Notes: generated from the sequence alone by a model not told the origin. A stretch of DNA of 64,000 nucleotides from Luzula sylvatica (GCA_946800325.1 CAMPEJ010000002.1:1330362-1394361); one strand, 5' to 3'; numbered from the stretch's first letter, positions 38,140 through 49,463 are shown. A program made the numbers and translations.

Positions 38140-38879
38140 TGAACTGCCAGGGCCGGTTCCGGGTTTTTAATGACCCGAGATCTATTTTGAAAACGGATCT
38201 TCAATTCTTACGAAACAAAAATCATAAAAATAAAATAAAAAAATAAAAATAAAAATATCAATTTTTATTTTTATTTTTAACCATATCGACAAAACAAAAC
38301 ACAACTACTTCAGTCTATTTTCCTTCTCGCAAAGAATTTTTCTCTTTTACTTAGTCTATTTTCCTTCTCGCAAATAATTGTGTTTCTTTTTTACTTCTTC
38401 TTCCTCTCCCAGTTTTGTTTGTCCACACATTTACTTCATTTTTTCAATTCTTCCCTAACCATTCTTCTTGTAAAGAATTAATTAATACTTATGATATTTC
38501 TCTTTTTTATCACTTGAATGGGGTCACCATACTAAGAGTTCCAACTTCCAAGATAAAATGAATTAAATGAAGATTTATACCGATTAAAAGGAACTATAAA
38601 GAACTGAGCACAAGAAAAAATATGCTTGAATACACATGTATAATTTATGTATAAATTTTAGAATTTTGAATACATATTGTACGTAATTTCTTTCAAGATA
38701 CCATTGTACGTAATTTCTTTCAAGAACCGATTAAAAGGAACTTCCAAGATACCATTGTACGTAATTTCTTTCAATGTTTGTATGTATTATACGAAGAAAA
38801 ATAATTCGGACACATGAAATTTTTGGGCCCCAGACCCCTGCCTTGTTTGTCCATGTTTATGGCCGGCTATGTGAGCTGC
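38140..38879. mobile_element. Non-autonomous hAT-like element with 8-bp target duplication
   Basis: The element itself is 38148-38871 (724 bp). It starts CAGGGCCGGTT and its end, read on the other strand, starts CATAGCCGGCC, so the terminal inverted repeats match at 7 of the first 9 bases. It is flanked by TGAACTGC (38140-38147) and TGAGCTGC (38872-38879), an 8-bp duplication with one mismatch; 8 bp is the hAT hallmark. A paralogous copy of the flanking repeat at 42441-42475 runs straight through a single TGAACTGC (42458-42465), which is the empty site. It encodes no transposase. Internal short direct repeats include a CTTCTCGCAAA unit twice and TTGTACGTAATTTCTTTCAA three times. Confidence 0.8.
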
Positions 38880-39078
38880 AATATAAGAACTTCGAATTCA
38901 TGATTTTGTTTTGTCTAGGTATATGATATCCAAGCATAATACTCATTTTTGTCCTTGAACACAATTACATTGGAAAAAGTCCATGAGAATCTTTAACAAA
39001 CAAACTCTATTTTGAATCATAATTGATAAATAATTGGTTTCCTCCAAAATTTTATGATAATAATTTATACGTGTAAAT
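38880..39078. repeat. Dispersed repeat family segment between two hAT insertions
   Basis: Continues the family sequence after the first hAT element (matches 42466-42560) and leads into the segment that holds the second (matches 48165-48240 and 41880-41950). Non-coding. Confidence 0.6.
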
Positions 39079-39272
39079 GTAAATATCAGTGTTTTAAATA
39101 GCGGCGCTTCAGCGGCGCTATATCGCGCTATAGCGGATTTTAGGAGGTAAATGCTGCATCGCTTCGGAATTTAGCTCTGTACCATTTTGTTCCGCTGCAA
39201 CGCTATAGCGGACTGCTATAGCATGAAGCGTTCAAATATAGCGGCCGTAGCGGCGCTATAGCGTGCTCATTC

Positions 39273-39333
<61 letters not shown>

Positions 39334-39998
39334 ATCATAATAATGTTAAATCTAATAATAACAATGGTAATAATAAAAATATAATAAAATAATAATAGTA
39401 ATAATAATAGTAATAGTACGAATAATAATAATAATATAATAATAATTATTATTATTATTGATGTTGTTATTAAATAATAATAACAATAATAATAATCATT
39501 ATTATCATTACACAATAATAATAATTGTTATTAAATAATAGTAATAATAAATAATAATGATAATAATAATTATTATTGTTATTATTATTATGTGTATTAA
39601 ATAATAATAACAATAATAATAATTATTATTATTATTATTATTATAGGAAGAATAAGATCAACAACAACTATTATTAGCATTATTATAATTACAAACAACA
39701 TGATAATAAAATAAAAATAAATGTAATAATAGTAATAAAATATTTTTTTTAGAGATGAATTTTTAATTTATGTTAGTTTGTGAGGTTGATATAAATAAGC
39801 ATTTGATATAATTTTGTTTATAATATTGGGCCGCTAAATTATATTTATATGCATATTTAGTATTATAAAAATAATAATTTTGATCAAACTCCGCTGCGAT
39901 GGTGAAGCGGCGTTATATCGCCCGCTAACGCTAACCGCTAAATCAAATGTCTGAAACGCTGCGTGCCGCTACACGCTATTTAAAACATTGGTAAATAT
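39079..39998. mobile_element. Non-autonomous hAT-like element, TIR CAGTGTTTTAAATAGCG
   Basis: The element is 39087-39990 (904 bp). Its left end reads CAGTGTTTTAAATAGCG and its right end, on the other strand, CAATGTTTTAAATAGCG: 16 of 17 bases match. It is flanked by a perfect 8-bp duplication, GTAAATAT, at 39079-39086 and 39991-39998. The diverged paralog near 48226-48250 is continuous across this point. Both ends carry GC-rich subterminal repeats, including the palindrome CGCTATAGCG at 39126-39135, 39201-39210 and 39254-39263; such repeats are transposase-binding sites in known hAT elements. The centre is an AT-only trinucleotide desert. It has no coding capacity. Confidence 0.85.
39268..39720. 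repeat. (ATT/AAT)n low-complexity core of the hAT element
   Basis: ATT repeats on the left (39274-39330) give way to AAT repeats and back again, so the region can fold on itself. Open frames here are low-complexity artefacts. Confidence 0.9.
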
Positions 39999-40467
39999 AC
40001 AACTCAAAACAAAAACTATAACCTCCATAATGTGATGTATTGAAGTTATGAACTTATAATAAGCCAAATCACACATAAATCATGTGTTCTCTGGGTATAC
40101 CTAACATTGACTGGTACATCAAGAATGAAGCTAACTCCCTATCGAAATAATTAATTAAATTAATTAAACTAAATATTAATTTGAAAGTTAATCAATCCAA
40201 TCAACTAATTAAAACATCATCGATTAACGAATCAAGAATATATATCAAGAATGTAAGAGATTCATATCTAACCCCAATTCTAATAAAATGTCTTTATATT
40301 CTTGATATGTAGATTTGCAACTTAATTTTAACAAAACCTAAGCGCCATGTAATTTAAAGAAATTGGTGGAGGAAATGTGTAAAATAATAATAATTATGAT
40401 AATAATAATTTTCAAGTCATGTTTGAATTTATAAAAACGAGTTAGGTATACGGATTATTCAAGTTTT
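39999..40467. repeat. Dispersed repeat family copy
   Basis: Continues after the second hAT element; 39998-40130 matches 34145-34270 and 48243-48400. AT-rich and non-coding. Confidence 0.55.
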
Positions 40468-41515
40468 AGGGGTCGTGCATGTTTTTTAGTGAACTTTTGT
40501 TTTCACTCGAATTAGGCAGAGCAGATTACGAAAATGATTGGTCCAAATTATGATTTGGAATTTTCCATCATTTACTTAACTAAATTTTAGTTAAAGTTTT
40601 CTTAGTGATATTCTTAATAATGTTGGTATTATTTTTAATCACCTTTTGATGTTATTTAACTGGAAGAAATAATTCCGACTGAAAAGCACCTTGTTCATTA
40701 ATGTATTAATGAGTTTTAATATTTTTTTTATTAACTAAAAATAATATTTCTCTTGGGATCTAAGGAAATATGTGAATTTTCATAATAAAAATAATAAACA
40801 TAAAATGCAATATTCTCATACTCTGAAAATCATTTTTTTGCACTGAAAACGATATATTAATGTTAAAAACATATATTGACACCAGAAAACTGAGTTCTTT
40901 ACACCACATAATATTTTTTTTTTTGATAATAAATGGATAAAACTCATATGTTCTCCATCCATTAATGCCAATGAGAAGTCAATATAAACTAAACCCACAA
41001 CATTTTACAGTATATGATTTTTCGTGCCTCAAATAATATATTGCACTAAAAGTTGAATCAAAATATAAAAAACTCAAAAATCTAGTTGTATGAAGGAAAA
41101 AAATGTGCACTTCATGTGCATGCACTCCTATGTGCACACAATCAATATGAGAGCAACACGTAACATTTGATTTTTTTTTTTTCAATTTTAACGAAATTTA
41201 ACAGAATTATGTGCACTCAAGATAACTTAGATAAGAGCGACACCTGACAAGTAATTATAATTTTCTCACAATCCAGATATTCAAAATAATAAACTTTTCA
41301 AATTTTAAATTGGATACCATTGCTTGACAAAGGAAAGACAAATTTTCAAAATGAAGGTCAAATTTTATTTTATTTTTGAAAATTATGGTATCGCCTTCTC
41401 CGTATCGTGTCGGACACGATATCCGTGTACGTATCCGTGCAATATAGTTCACAAGTATTAAAAGTTGAGAGGAAGGTGTGAGTGTTGGGAATTCACCAAT
41501 TATGGAGTTCAGGGA
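40468..41515. repeat. Direct segmental duplication, copy 1 (about 1.0 kb)
   Basis: Matches 44604-45571 in the same orientation, starting at GGGGTCGTGCAT and ending near GTGTTGGGAATTC. Offsets run from 4136 to 4057 bp, so copy 1 is longer, mainly because of a stretch near 41095-41220. Both copies contain the motif CGTATCGTGTCGGACACGAT (41400 and 45464), which holds the dyad GTGTCGGACAC. Non-coding. Confidence 0.75.
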
Positions 41516-42600
41516 TGAAATTGGTGGTTTTGTAAGAGAGATAATTAGAATTCTATAGCATCATTGTTTGCCTCGTGATAAGTTTAAGTTTATTGGAATT
41601 GTTTTCTCACAATTTTTAAATGATAAACTTATAATGTTATATTTTTTCAAGACTAAATAATAAAGACAAACTTGCAATTAAATATCAAATATAAGATTCG
41701 TATGATTCATGGTACCAGATAGAAAAAAAAAATGTAATACAAGAACTTAAGTTCTATTATGATGCTATATTTTGTTTTCGTCTTGATAAATGGTATCCAA
41801 AGATTTAATGTCCTTCATTAGAAAAAAAAAAAAAAACAATATTTTCTAGCAAATAAAACCTTTTTGGAATCATAAAATAATTTTTGGAATCATAAAATAA
41901 TTGATTTCCTCCAAAAATTTATGATAATAATTTCTACATGTGAATGTATGTATCCAAAGATTTGATGTCCAAGTTTACCTTCGCAAGTACAAAAAGAATG
42001 ATGATAATGCCTTTTGTATTATTGGCATCTTAGATTTGCAACTTAATTTTAACAAAACTTAGACGCCATATAATTTAAAATAATAATAATAATTTTCAAA
42101 TGTTTGTATTTATACAAAAAAGAGTTGGGGGTATATGGAATGTTCAAGTTTGGAGGTCACATATGTCATATACTTGACAAAAATTTACTTGACAAAAATT
42201 TAGTTACAACTTTTCCATCATAAAAACAATTTAACGACCCAAAATTAAAATTATGATATGAAGTTATTGGTCCCAATAGTAGCTGAGCAATCTTATCAAA
42301 TAAAAAGTTCATCTTTAATCTGATTATAAATTGACAACATTATTTAGAGCCAGATTTTAATAATGAGAAATTATTAAGGAATATTTTATATTGTATTAAA
42401 TTATGATATGAAGTCAAAATTACATATGTTATAATTTTTTAAGACAAAATAATAAAATGAACTGCAATATAAGAACTTGGAATTCATGGATTTTGTTTTG
42501 TCTAGGTAGATGATATCCAAACATAATACTCATTTTTGTCATTGAACACAATTACATTGGAAGGGCAAAATACTTTATGCTAATCAATCTGAAACCACAA
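41516..42600. repeat. Dispersed repeat mosaic, including the hAT empty site
   Basis: 41614-41866 matches 47050-47290 (ATGATAAACTTATAATGTTA and onward). 42360-42560 matches the sequence on both sides of the first hAT element. Short local duplications (TTTTTGGAATCATAAAATAA, twice near 41860-41900) are present. No gene. Confidence 0.6.
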
Positions 42601-43109
42601 TTAGCAACTAATTTGATTCGATTCACATATAAAATTTTGCGAAGATAAAAATAATACAAATATATATTTTTTTAAATTTGTATATATTAAAAAATATTTA
42701 TAGTGGTTTTAAATTAATAAAATAATACAAATATATATTTATTAAATTTAAAGATGAAAAATAGAAGGGTATTTTGGTCCAAAAAAATTTCAATATCCTG
42801 AAATATCCTAGGGAGGTAATTGAAAAGAAAATTTTGTATGTAGGGGGTTTTTTGGAGTTTTGCAAAAATTAGGGTATTGTTTGTAAATTCAAGAAAAGTC
42901 AGGTGGTTATATGTAAATTTCCCTTCCCAGAATTTACCCCTCTACTGTTCTCCTTCTCTCCCGCGAACCACTCAGTCTAAAGACTCTAAACCCTAAGTCT
43001 AAACCCTAAGCCTCTCTAAGCTCTCTCCGTCTGTCCCCCGTCCCCTCGTCGACGTCGTCGTTGCCGGTTCAGCCGCGTATCTTTAGCGGCGCCTCTGAGC
43101 AGGATACTA
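42601..43109 (+). promoter_or_regulatory. Promoter and 5' leader of the four-exon gene, with two telo-boxes
   Basis: AT-rich sequence passes at about 42930 into a pyrimidine-rich leader (CTCCTTCTCTCCCGCG and several CTCTC blocks). Two copies of AAACCCTAA lie at 42988-42996 and 43001-43009. This telo-box is common close to transcription starts of plant genes for translation, replication and cell-cycle functions. The transcription start itself cannot be fixed; no clear TATA box is seen. Confidence 0.5.
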
Positions 43110-44472
43110 ATGGAAACCAGGTACCCAATTTCTGCCGATTTTTTGTAAAAAAATTATTTGAGTTTTCAGACCTCGGCAGACAGTGGATCTTTTCGTTGAG
43201 AGAATTTTCATTTTTATCTATTTGTTTGATTCCACGATACAAAGAAGTAGACATTATACCCAATTTTCTCTTCAATTCATTTTTGGTCGAGCTTTGTTCA
43301 GATGCAACTGTACGCAGGAAATTCAGACAAATTAATTTTTTATAATCAGGTCTCAGAGAAGAAAGTGTTTATCCCGCGATGAGGTTAATCCAAATCTTGC
43401 TTTGCTGTCTCTCCCTGCACCATGTAATCCCGCAAAGGAAATTCAGCCTCGACGAATAAATCGAAGTACTTCTCAGGTACCATATTAAACCATTGTTAAT
43501 AACTTGTATGTATCGAATGATTGGGGGAAAGTTCCTTATTGGACCATTGTTAACTTTTTGCAGAAAATACCTTGCTCAAATGATTATGAAGAAAATACCT
43601 TGCTCAAATGTTCGGATCTCCAGTTTGAGGAACTCGAGCGAAAAGTCGGGATCTTTTTGAAATTTGGGGCGTACGCAAATACGAATTTAAGTCATAATCT
43701 CTTCCTTTTAGCCCAAGATTGCATTTTGTTTTCGAGACTTCTCGAGTCGAACGTAGATGCTCTTATTGGGAAATGGAAGATCTTATCGAGAGTCATCAGA
43801 CAAATTATTTGTTTCGCTCGAGCTCCTCGTAGCGGGCCATATCCACCTTCTACTGCCATCATTGCAGTACTAGAGGTTTGTTTGTATTAAATAATTTAAG
43901 TAATATCAAAATTAACCGTTTAATTAACACGAATTTGTAACTATTTTGTTTTTCAGGTGTTCATTAAGGAATTTAAGGAGCGCCCCAATACACAGCACTA
44001 CTTGGTCGCGGGAAACAATGCTACTAGGTGTGGAAAGAATCTTATAGATGCTTCCCCAGAAGACCCTTCTTTCATTCAAGAACTAATAAATGTTCAGAAA
44101 CAAATGTTCGGAACTTTTGCCGAAGCGGTCTCGGGGAACGCATCGACTAGCTGCAACGATAAACAAATTCTTGAATTAGGGTTAGGGTTCGGGTTAGACT
44201 CAACTTCAGCATTGCTCGGTACCAGTCTCTCCTCGTCTTCTCCAATGCATCATTTCCTTCAGGCACACCTGTCCATGCTCTCAACCCGGTACAGGATTCC
44301 GATTCTGGTACAGGATTCCGATTCTGGTACACCGGACCGTGCAGTGAGCCCATTTGAGTTGTCCAAGAGAAAGGAGCTCCCCGTCACTCCCACTCCTACC
44401 AAGCAACCCCGAAACGTGAACATTGGGTCGTCGTCCAAGAGAAAGTCGAGGTCTCGTGCACGGATTTTATAG
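43110..44472 (+). CDS. Uncharacterised four-exon protein, about 321 residues
   Basis: A spliced model joins four exons with GT-AG introns: 43110-43120, 43350-43476, 43564-43875 and 43957-44472. The donors are CAG|GTACCC, CAG|GTACCA and GAG|GTTTGT; the acceptors are ATCAG, TGCAG and TTCAG. Lengths keep one frame: 46, 104 and 171 codons, with phase-0 junctions after exons 2 and 3. The ATG sits 10 bases before the first donor. I do not recognise the product. The central part (exon 3) looks like a folded helical domain; the C-terminus is Ser/Pro/Lys-rich and ends in a strongly basic stretch (KRKSRSRAR) that could be a nuclear localisation signal. Two micro-duplications of 28 bp (exon 3) and 19 bp (exon 4) each change the frame, so it may be a diverged or decaying copy. 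Confidence 0.55.
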
Positions 44473-44603
44473 TTGGTGTATTTTGTTTTATCGGAGGGTT
44501 TTATATGTTTGGTATATTTTGGAGAAAGTATAATTATGTTGTTTTTTTGAGGAAAATATTATATTTGAGGATGAATATGTAAATGTTTCTGATTAAAACT
44601 TTA
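44473..44603 (+). other. 3' flank of the four-exon gene
   Basis: T-rich sequence after the stop codon; no canonical AATAAA was seen. It ends where the second copy of the direct duplication begins. Confidence 0.4.
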
Positions 44604-45571
44604 AGGGGTCGTGCATATTTTTTTAGTGAACTTTTGTTTTCACTCCAATTAGGCAGAGCAGATTACGAAAATAATTGGTCCAAATTATGATTTGGACTTT
44701 TCCATCATTTACTTTTAACTAAAATTTAGTTAAATTTATCTTAGATAGGTATGATATTGTTAATAATGTTGGTATTATTTTTAATCACCTTTTGATGTTA
44801 TTTAACTGGAAGAAATAATTCCGACTGAAAAGCACCTTGTTCATTAATTTATTAATGAGTTTTAATATTTTTTTTATTAACTAAAAATAATATTTCTCTT
44901 GGGATCTAAGGAATGTTGTGAATTTCATAATAAAAATAATAAACATAACATGCAATATTCTCATACTCTGAAAATCATTTTTTTTGCACTGAAAACGATA
45001 TATTAATGTTAAAACATATATTGACACTAGCAAACTGTGTTCCTTACACCAAATAATATATTTTTTTGGATAATAAATGAATAAGACTCATATATTCTCC
45101 ATCCATTAATGTCAATGAGATGTCAATATAAACTTAACCCACAACATTTTACAGTATATGATTTTCCGTGCCTCAAATAATATATTGCACTAAAAGTTGA
45201 ATCAAAATATAAAAAACTCAAAAATCTAGTTATATGAAGGAAAAAAAAAGGTGCACTTAAGATAACTTATATAAGAGCGACACCTGACACGTAATTATAA
45301 TTTGTAGAAAGGACTTATATAATTATCTCACAATCAAGATATTCAAAATAAAACTTTTCAAATTTTAAATTGAATACCATTGATTGACAAAGGAAAGACA
45401 AATTTTCAAAATGAACGCCAATTTTTTTTTTTTTTTTTGAAAATTATCATATCGCCTTCTCCGTATCGTGTCGGACACGATATTCGTATACGTATCCGTG
45501 CATAGTTCAGAAGTATTAAAAGTTGAGAGGAAGGTGTGAGTGTTGGGAATTCGCCTTTTATGGAGTTCGGG
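44604..45571. repeat. Direct segmental duplication, copy 2 (about 1.0 kb)
   Basis: Partner of 40468-41515, same orientation, with several small indels. The two copies bracket the four-exon gene and about 1 kb of dispersed repeat. Confidence 0.75.
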
Positions 45572-46480
45572 GATTTTTTTATAATTTCTTTATGTTTTAT
45601 ATTTAGAAGAAATAATTGTATTTGAAAGACAATTTATTCATGAAAGCTATTAGCGGATTTTAATATTGTAGTAACTAACTAAAGACTAAAGAGTACTCTT
45701 TTCTTATGGAAACTCTAAATGATAAACTTACAATGCTGTAATTTCAAGACAAAATAATAAAGGTTAACTTGCAACTAAATATCAAATATTTGGTCCTTAT
45801 GCTTTATCTCACGCAATACAAACAATGTAAGATAAGAAATTTAATTAGATCATGATACTATATTTTGTTTCTAAATGGGCTCTGCAGAATTGGAGAAATG
45901 TTAAATAGTACAAAGAGTGATTTGGACTTTTTCTATGATTTACTTAACAAAATTTTAGTTAGAACATTTTCTTTTTTGTATTTAAGGACAAGTTAGCTTG
46001 TCTACTTGATTAATATTAACAATCATAAGCAACAAAAAAAAATTAACTAGAAAAAAAAAAATGTGTCCTAAATTTGAATATGAATTAATTATTATAATTT
46101 GTATATCATTTAGCGGCTGTTTCTAAAAATGTGAAATTATTGAGGAACATAATGTATTGTATCATGATGTCTTATGTTTTTTCCCCTTAAAAACCAGCTA
46201 ACCAATATAATAGAATATATATTACTTTGTACAATACATATTTATCGAGATCCATTCGAAATTTAGTTTGGTGTATTTCAAAAATAATTAAACTCGACAA
46301 AAATTTATTTGATTACTAAATTTGAGTTTTGATTATTCTGTATAATTTAAATTTTCCAGATTTGAATTTTGAAACAAAACACATGAGGGTTTTTCGATGA
46401 GTTGGAGAATGGTAAAAGGTAAATGCAGGATTAGAAAATTCATTAACTAATTTTGTCATCATCAATTATGGTAACGAACC
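45572..46480. repeat. Dispersed repeat mosaic
   Basis: Parts match 41614-41700 and 47050-47130 (ATGATAAACTTA...), 34330-34440 (ACTTAACAAAA..., AACAATCATAAGCAA) and 37440-37700 (AATTTGAGTTTTGATTA). No open frame of interest. Confidence 0.55.
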
Positions 46481-46975
46481 CACAACTTGTCAATGAAAAT
46501 CGAACCCATAACTTTCATAACACTTGAGGATTTTTTCAGATTTGATTACTAAACTTGTCAATGAAAATCGAAACCACAACTTCTCACAACATATAATTTT
46601 TGGAAAATTATGGTATGCCCTCCAAATTCATCCAACTCTTCTTGATGTCATCATCAATTAAAGTTGGGTGGAAAATATCCTCATTTTGCACCCAAAATTA
46701 TCTCCAATTAATTTTGTATCCAAATTTTGATAATTTTAACTGAAATTTAATTTATTACACCCTTGATTAGTTTAAATAGAACCTAATCAATGGAAGAAAT
46801 GTTCGAATGCAAATTGGAGACCTATTTCACCCACAATGGTTTCATGATGTTATGATGATGTCATCATGAAACCATGGCGAAAATAGGTGGCATAGTAGAT
46901 TTCCTCATAATTTTCTGTGTCTCACACTCAACCAACTAGGTTATGGGTCCATTGACAAGTATATTGGAATATTAG
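46481..46975 (-). repeat. SINE-like repeat interrupted by a foldback insertion
   Basis: On the minus strand a tRNA A-box-like GTTGGTTGAGTGTGAG lies near 46925-46945, and B-box-like GGTTCGATT sequences lie near 46490 and 46560 (the latter as GGTTTCGATT). The intact relative at 48569-48642 has these 44-48 bp apart; here about 300 bp, carrying a strong foldback, separates them. The B-box segment itself is duplicated (AATGAAAATCGAA twice). Pol III transcription is inferred only from motif and spacing. Confidence 0.4.
46819..46892. repeat. Foldback palindrome
   Basis: ATGGTTTCATGATG (46836-46849) and CATCATGAAACCAT (46862-46875) are perfect inverted repeats of 14 bp around a 12-base loop. The pairing extends outward imperfectly (ACCTATTTCACCC against the complement of GGCGAAAATAGGT) to about 28 bp. 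It looks like a small foldback element rather than a gene. Confidence 0.7.
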
Positions 46976-48480
46976 AATTAACATTTGAATTATATTTCGT
47001 TTTCAATTTAGAACAAATAATTGTATTTGGAAAACAATTTGTTCACGAAAATTTTTAATGATAAACTTATAATGTTATATTTTTTCAAGACTAAATAATA
47101 AAGACAAACTTGCAATTAAATATCAAATATTAGATTCGTATGATTCATGATACCAGATAGAAAAAAAAATGTAATACAAGAACTTAAGTTCTATTATGAT
47201 GCTATATTTCGTCTTGATAAATTGTATCCAAATATTTAATGTCCTTCACTGGAAAAAACAAACAATATTTTCTAGCAAATAAAACTTTTTTGAAATCATA
47301 AAGAATTGATTTTCTCCAAAATAATAAATTAGGATACAATAGTCATGTAATCTATTTTTTTTAATTGCTATTAGTAATTTCCTAACTTTGTTGTAGATCC
47401 TACATCCTAATTTTGTTTTAGTTTCAGTGGAAAATACAACAGTTAAAAAAAACTTAATTTTACACTATATAAGAAGAAGAAAAAAAGTAATTTCGGATTT
47501 TCACGGATGAAGCGATGATTCGTTGATTTGGGTTTCAATAGCATTTCATTGATTTCTATCTATCAAAGAAGGTCTCGACAAATGCTATGTCCAGGAGAAA
47601 ATGGTTCGATTTCTGCAGGTGAGATTCGTTTGTCCGAAATTTTGTGGAGAGAGAGAGAGAGGGAGACAAGAAAAATAAAACGAGAGGTAACTATATGATC
47701 CATTGGAGGAGAGAGAATGTCCCAACATGGATTGAGAGAAAATGTCAAATATGATTACAATAATTATAATATCGTTGTGTGCATCGTGATAAGTTTTAAG
47801 TTTATTAGAATATTATAATTTAATCATTTTTTTTATGTATTTAAAAGGTAATTTGTTCACACGAATACTATTAGTGACTTTTATTTTTGTAGGAACTAAA
47901 ACAATATTAGTTTCTCTTAAAATTTTTTGTAAAGTAAACTTATTATACTTTTTCAAGAAAAAATAATAAAGACAAACTTTGCATTTAAATAATCAAATAT
48001 TAGATTCATTTGCATTCTGGTACTGGATAAAAAAAATGTACACAATAAAATAACTGAATTCTATTATGAATCCACGATGCTATATTTTGTTTTTTCTCCA
48101 TAGATGGTATCAGAAGATTTACATTATTCATTGGAAAAAGTTACATCATTCAAAATATATTTTCTTTTGAAATCATAATTGATAAATAATTGGTTTCCTC
48201 CAAAATTTTATGATGATAATTTACACATGTAAATGTTTATATCTAACTCCAAACAAAAATTATAACTTCCATAACCGAATGTTTCCATAACCAGATGTGT
48301 TGAAGTTATGAACTTATAATAAGGAAAATAGCACATAAATTATGGGTTCTCCGGGTATACCTAACTTTGGTAGGTGCAGAAAGAATGACGCTAATGCCTT
48401 TTGTATTCTTGATATTTTTTATTTGCAATTTAATTTAAGTAAAACCTAGACACCATATAATTTAAAGAAACTGATGGAGA
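46976..48480. repeat. Dispersed repeat mosaic
   Basis: 47050-47290 matches 41614-41866; 47930-48010 is a further diverged copy; 48165-48400 matches the flanks of the second hAT element. A (GA)n run lies at 47647-47665. A TATA-like ACTATATAAG at about 47462 precedes a short frame near 47581 that reaches a possible donor (CTGCAGGTGAG), but no gene could be built from it. Confidence 0.5.
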
Positions 48481-48560
48481 AAATAATAATAATAATAATA
48501 ATAATTATTATTATAATAATAATTAATTATAATAATAATGATGATGGGCTAGAACCTTAG
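48481..48560. repeat. (AAT)n microsatellite
   Basis: Imperfect AAT/ATT repeats with both orientations present. Confidence 0.9.
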
Positions 48561-48659
48561 AACCAAATAACCGGGTTGGTTGAGTGTGAGTCACACAAAA
48601 ATCATATGTTGTGAGGCGTTGTAGGTTCGATGATATATGAGTTTTATTTATTTATTATC

Positions 48660-48692
<33 letters not shown>

Positions 48693-48700
48693 TTTAAAGT
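48561..48700 (+). repeat. tRNA-derived SINE-like repeat with (AAT)n tail
   Basis: A-box-like TTGGTTGAGTGTGAG at about 48576-48590 and B-box-like AGGTTCGATGA at about 48623-48633 have the spacing of an internal pol III promoter. An (AAT)n tail follows at about 48658-48692, as in many SINEs. A diverged relative on the other strand lies at 46481-46975. No target duplication was identified. Confidence 0.45.
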
Positions 48701-49052
48701 TATGTTTGGATTCATAAAAACGAGTTAGGTCTACGGAGTATTAAAGTTTGGAGGTCAGATATGTGCATAAATTTAGCCTACGTGCATTATTGTCGAAAAA
48801 AAGAGTGATGATGCATGTCCCCCTTAAAATCCCCTAGATCGATTGATATGTTGGCGCCTGCATTAATAATGGTGATAAACCATGAATATTTAATTTTTTC
48901 CATCCTATATAAGAAAAGAAGATAAAAAAATATCCACCGTTTTACACATCATTAATATATTTAATATTTTAAACAAGTTTGCTTACCACCATTTATAATA
49001 TTAATTAATCAAATTTAAATCAATAAATTTGGATAGGATTTTATTTGATCGA
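48701..49052. other. AT-rich spacer
   Basis: The left part (CGAGTTAGGTCTACGGAGTA) resembles 40438-40460 and 42120-42150 of the repeat family. The rest holds nothing recognisable. Confidence 0.4.
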
Positions 49053-49463
49053 GGGGGGGGGGGGGGGGGGGGGGGTTAAAAATCTGCAAGGGGGGAGGGT
49101 TAAAAATCTGCAATGGGGGGGGGGGGGGGGTTAACATCTGCAAGGGGGTGGGGGGTTAAAAAATTTCAAGGGGGGGGTTAAAAATATGTAAGGGGGGAGG
49201 GTTAAAAATCTGCAAGGGGGGGGGGGGGTTAAAAATCTGCTAGGGGGGGGGGGGGGTTAAAAATATGCAAGGGGGGAGGGTTAAAAATATTCAAGGGGGG
49301 GGGGGTTAAAAATCTGCAAGGGGGGGGGGGCGTTAAAATCTGCAAGGGGGGTTAAAAATCTGCAAGGGGGGGGGGTTAAGAATCTCCAAGGGGGAGGGTT
49401 AAAAATATGCAAGGAGGGGGTGTTAAAAATTTGAGAGGGGGGTGTTAAAAATCTGCAAGGGGG
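49053..49463 (+). repeat. G-tract minisatellite
   Basis: Sixteen irregular units of the form TTAAAAATCTGCAA followed by 5 to about 25 Gs, each unit about 20-35 bp. The first G-run is the longest. The array ends in CTGCAAGGGGG directly against the TGTTGG of the first LTR. The G-runs could form quadruplexes, and their exact lengths are likely to be unreliable in an assembly. Confidence 0.9.

Noticed and set aside
39330..39515. 61-codon frame in the trinucleotide region
   Set aside because: Low-complexity translation of AAT/ATT repeats.
47463..47760. Small gene with TATA box near 47463 and first exon near 47581
   Set aside because: Only one possible donor site, no acceptor or second exon with coding character, and it lies in repeat-rich DNA.
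49053..49463. Telomere or interstitial telomere repeat
   Set aside because: The unit is TTAAAAATCTGCAA plus a variable G-run, not TTTAGGG.
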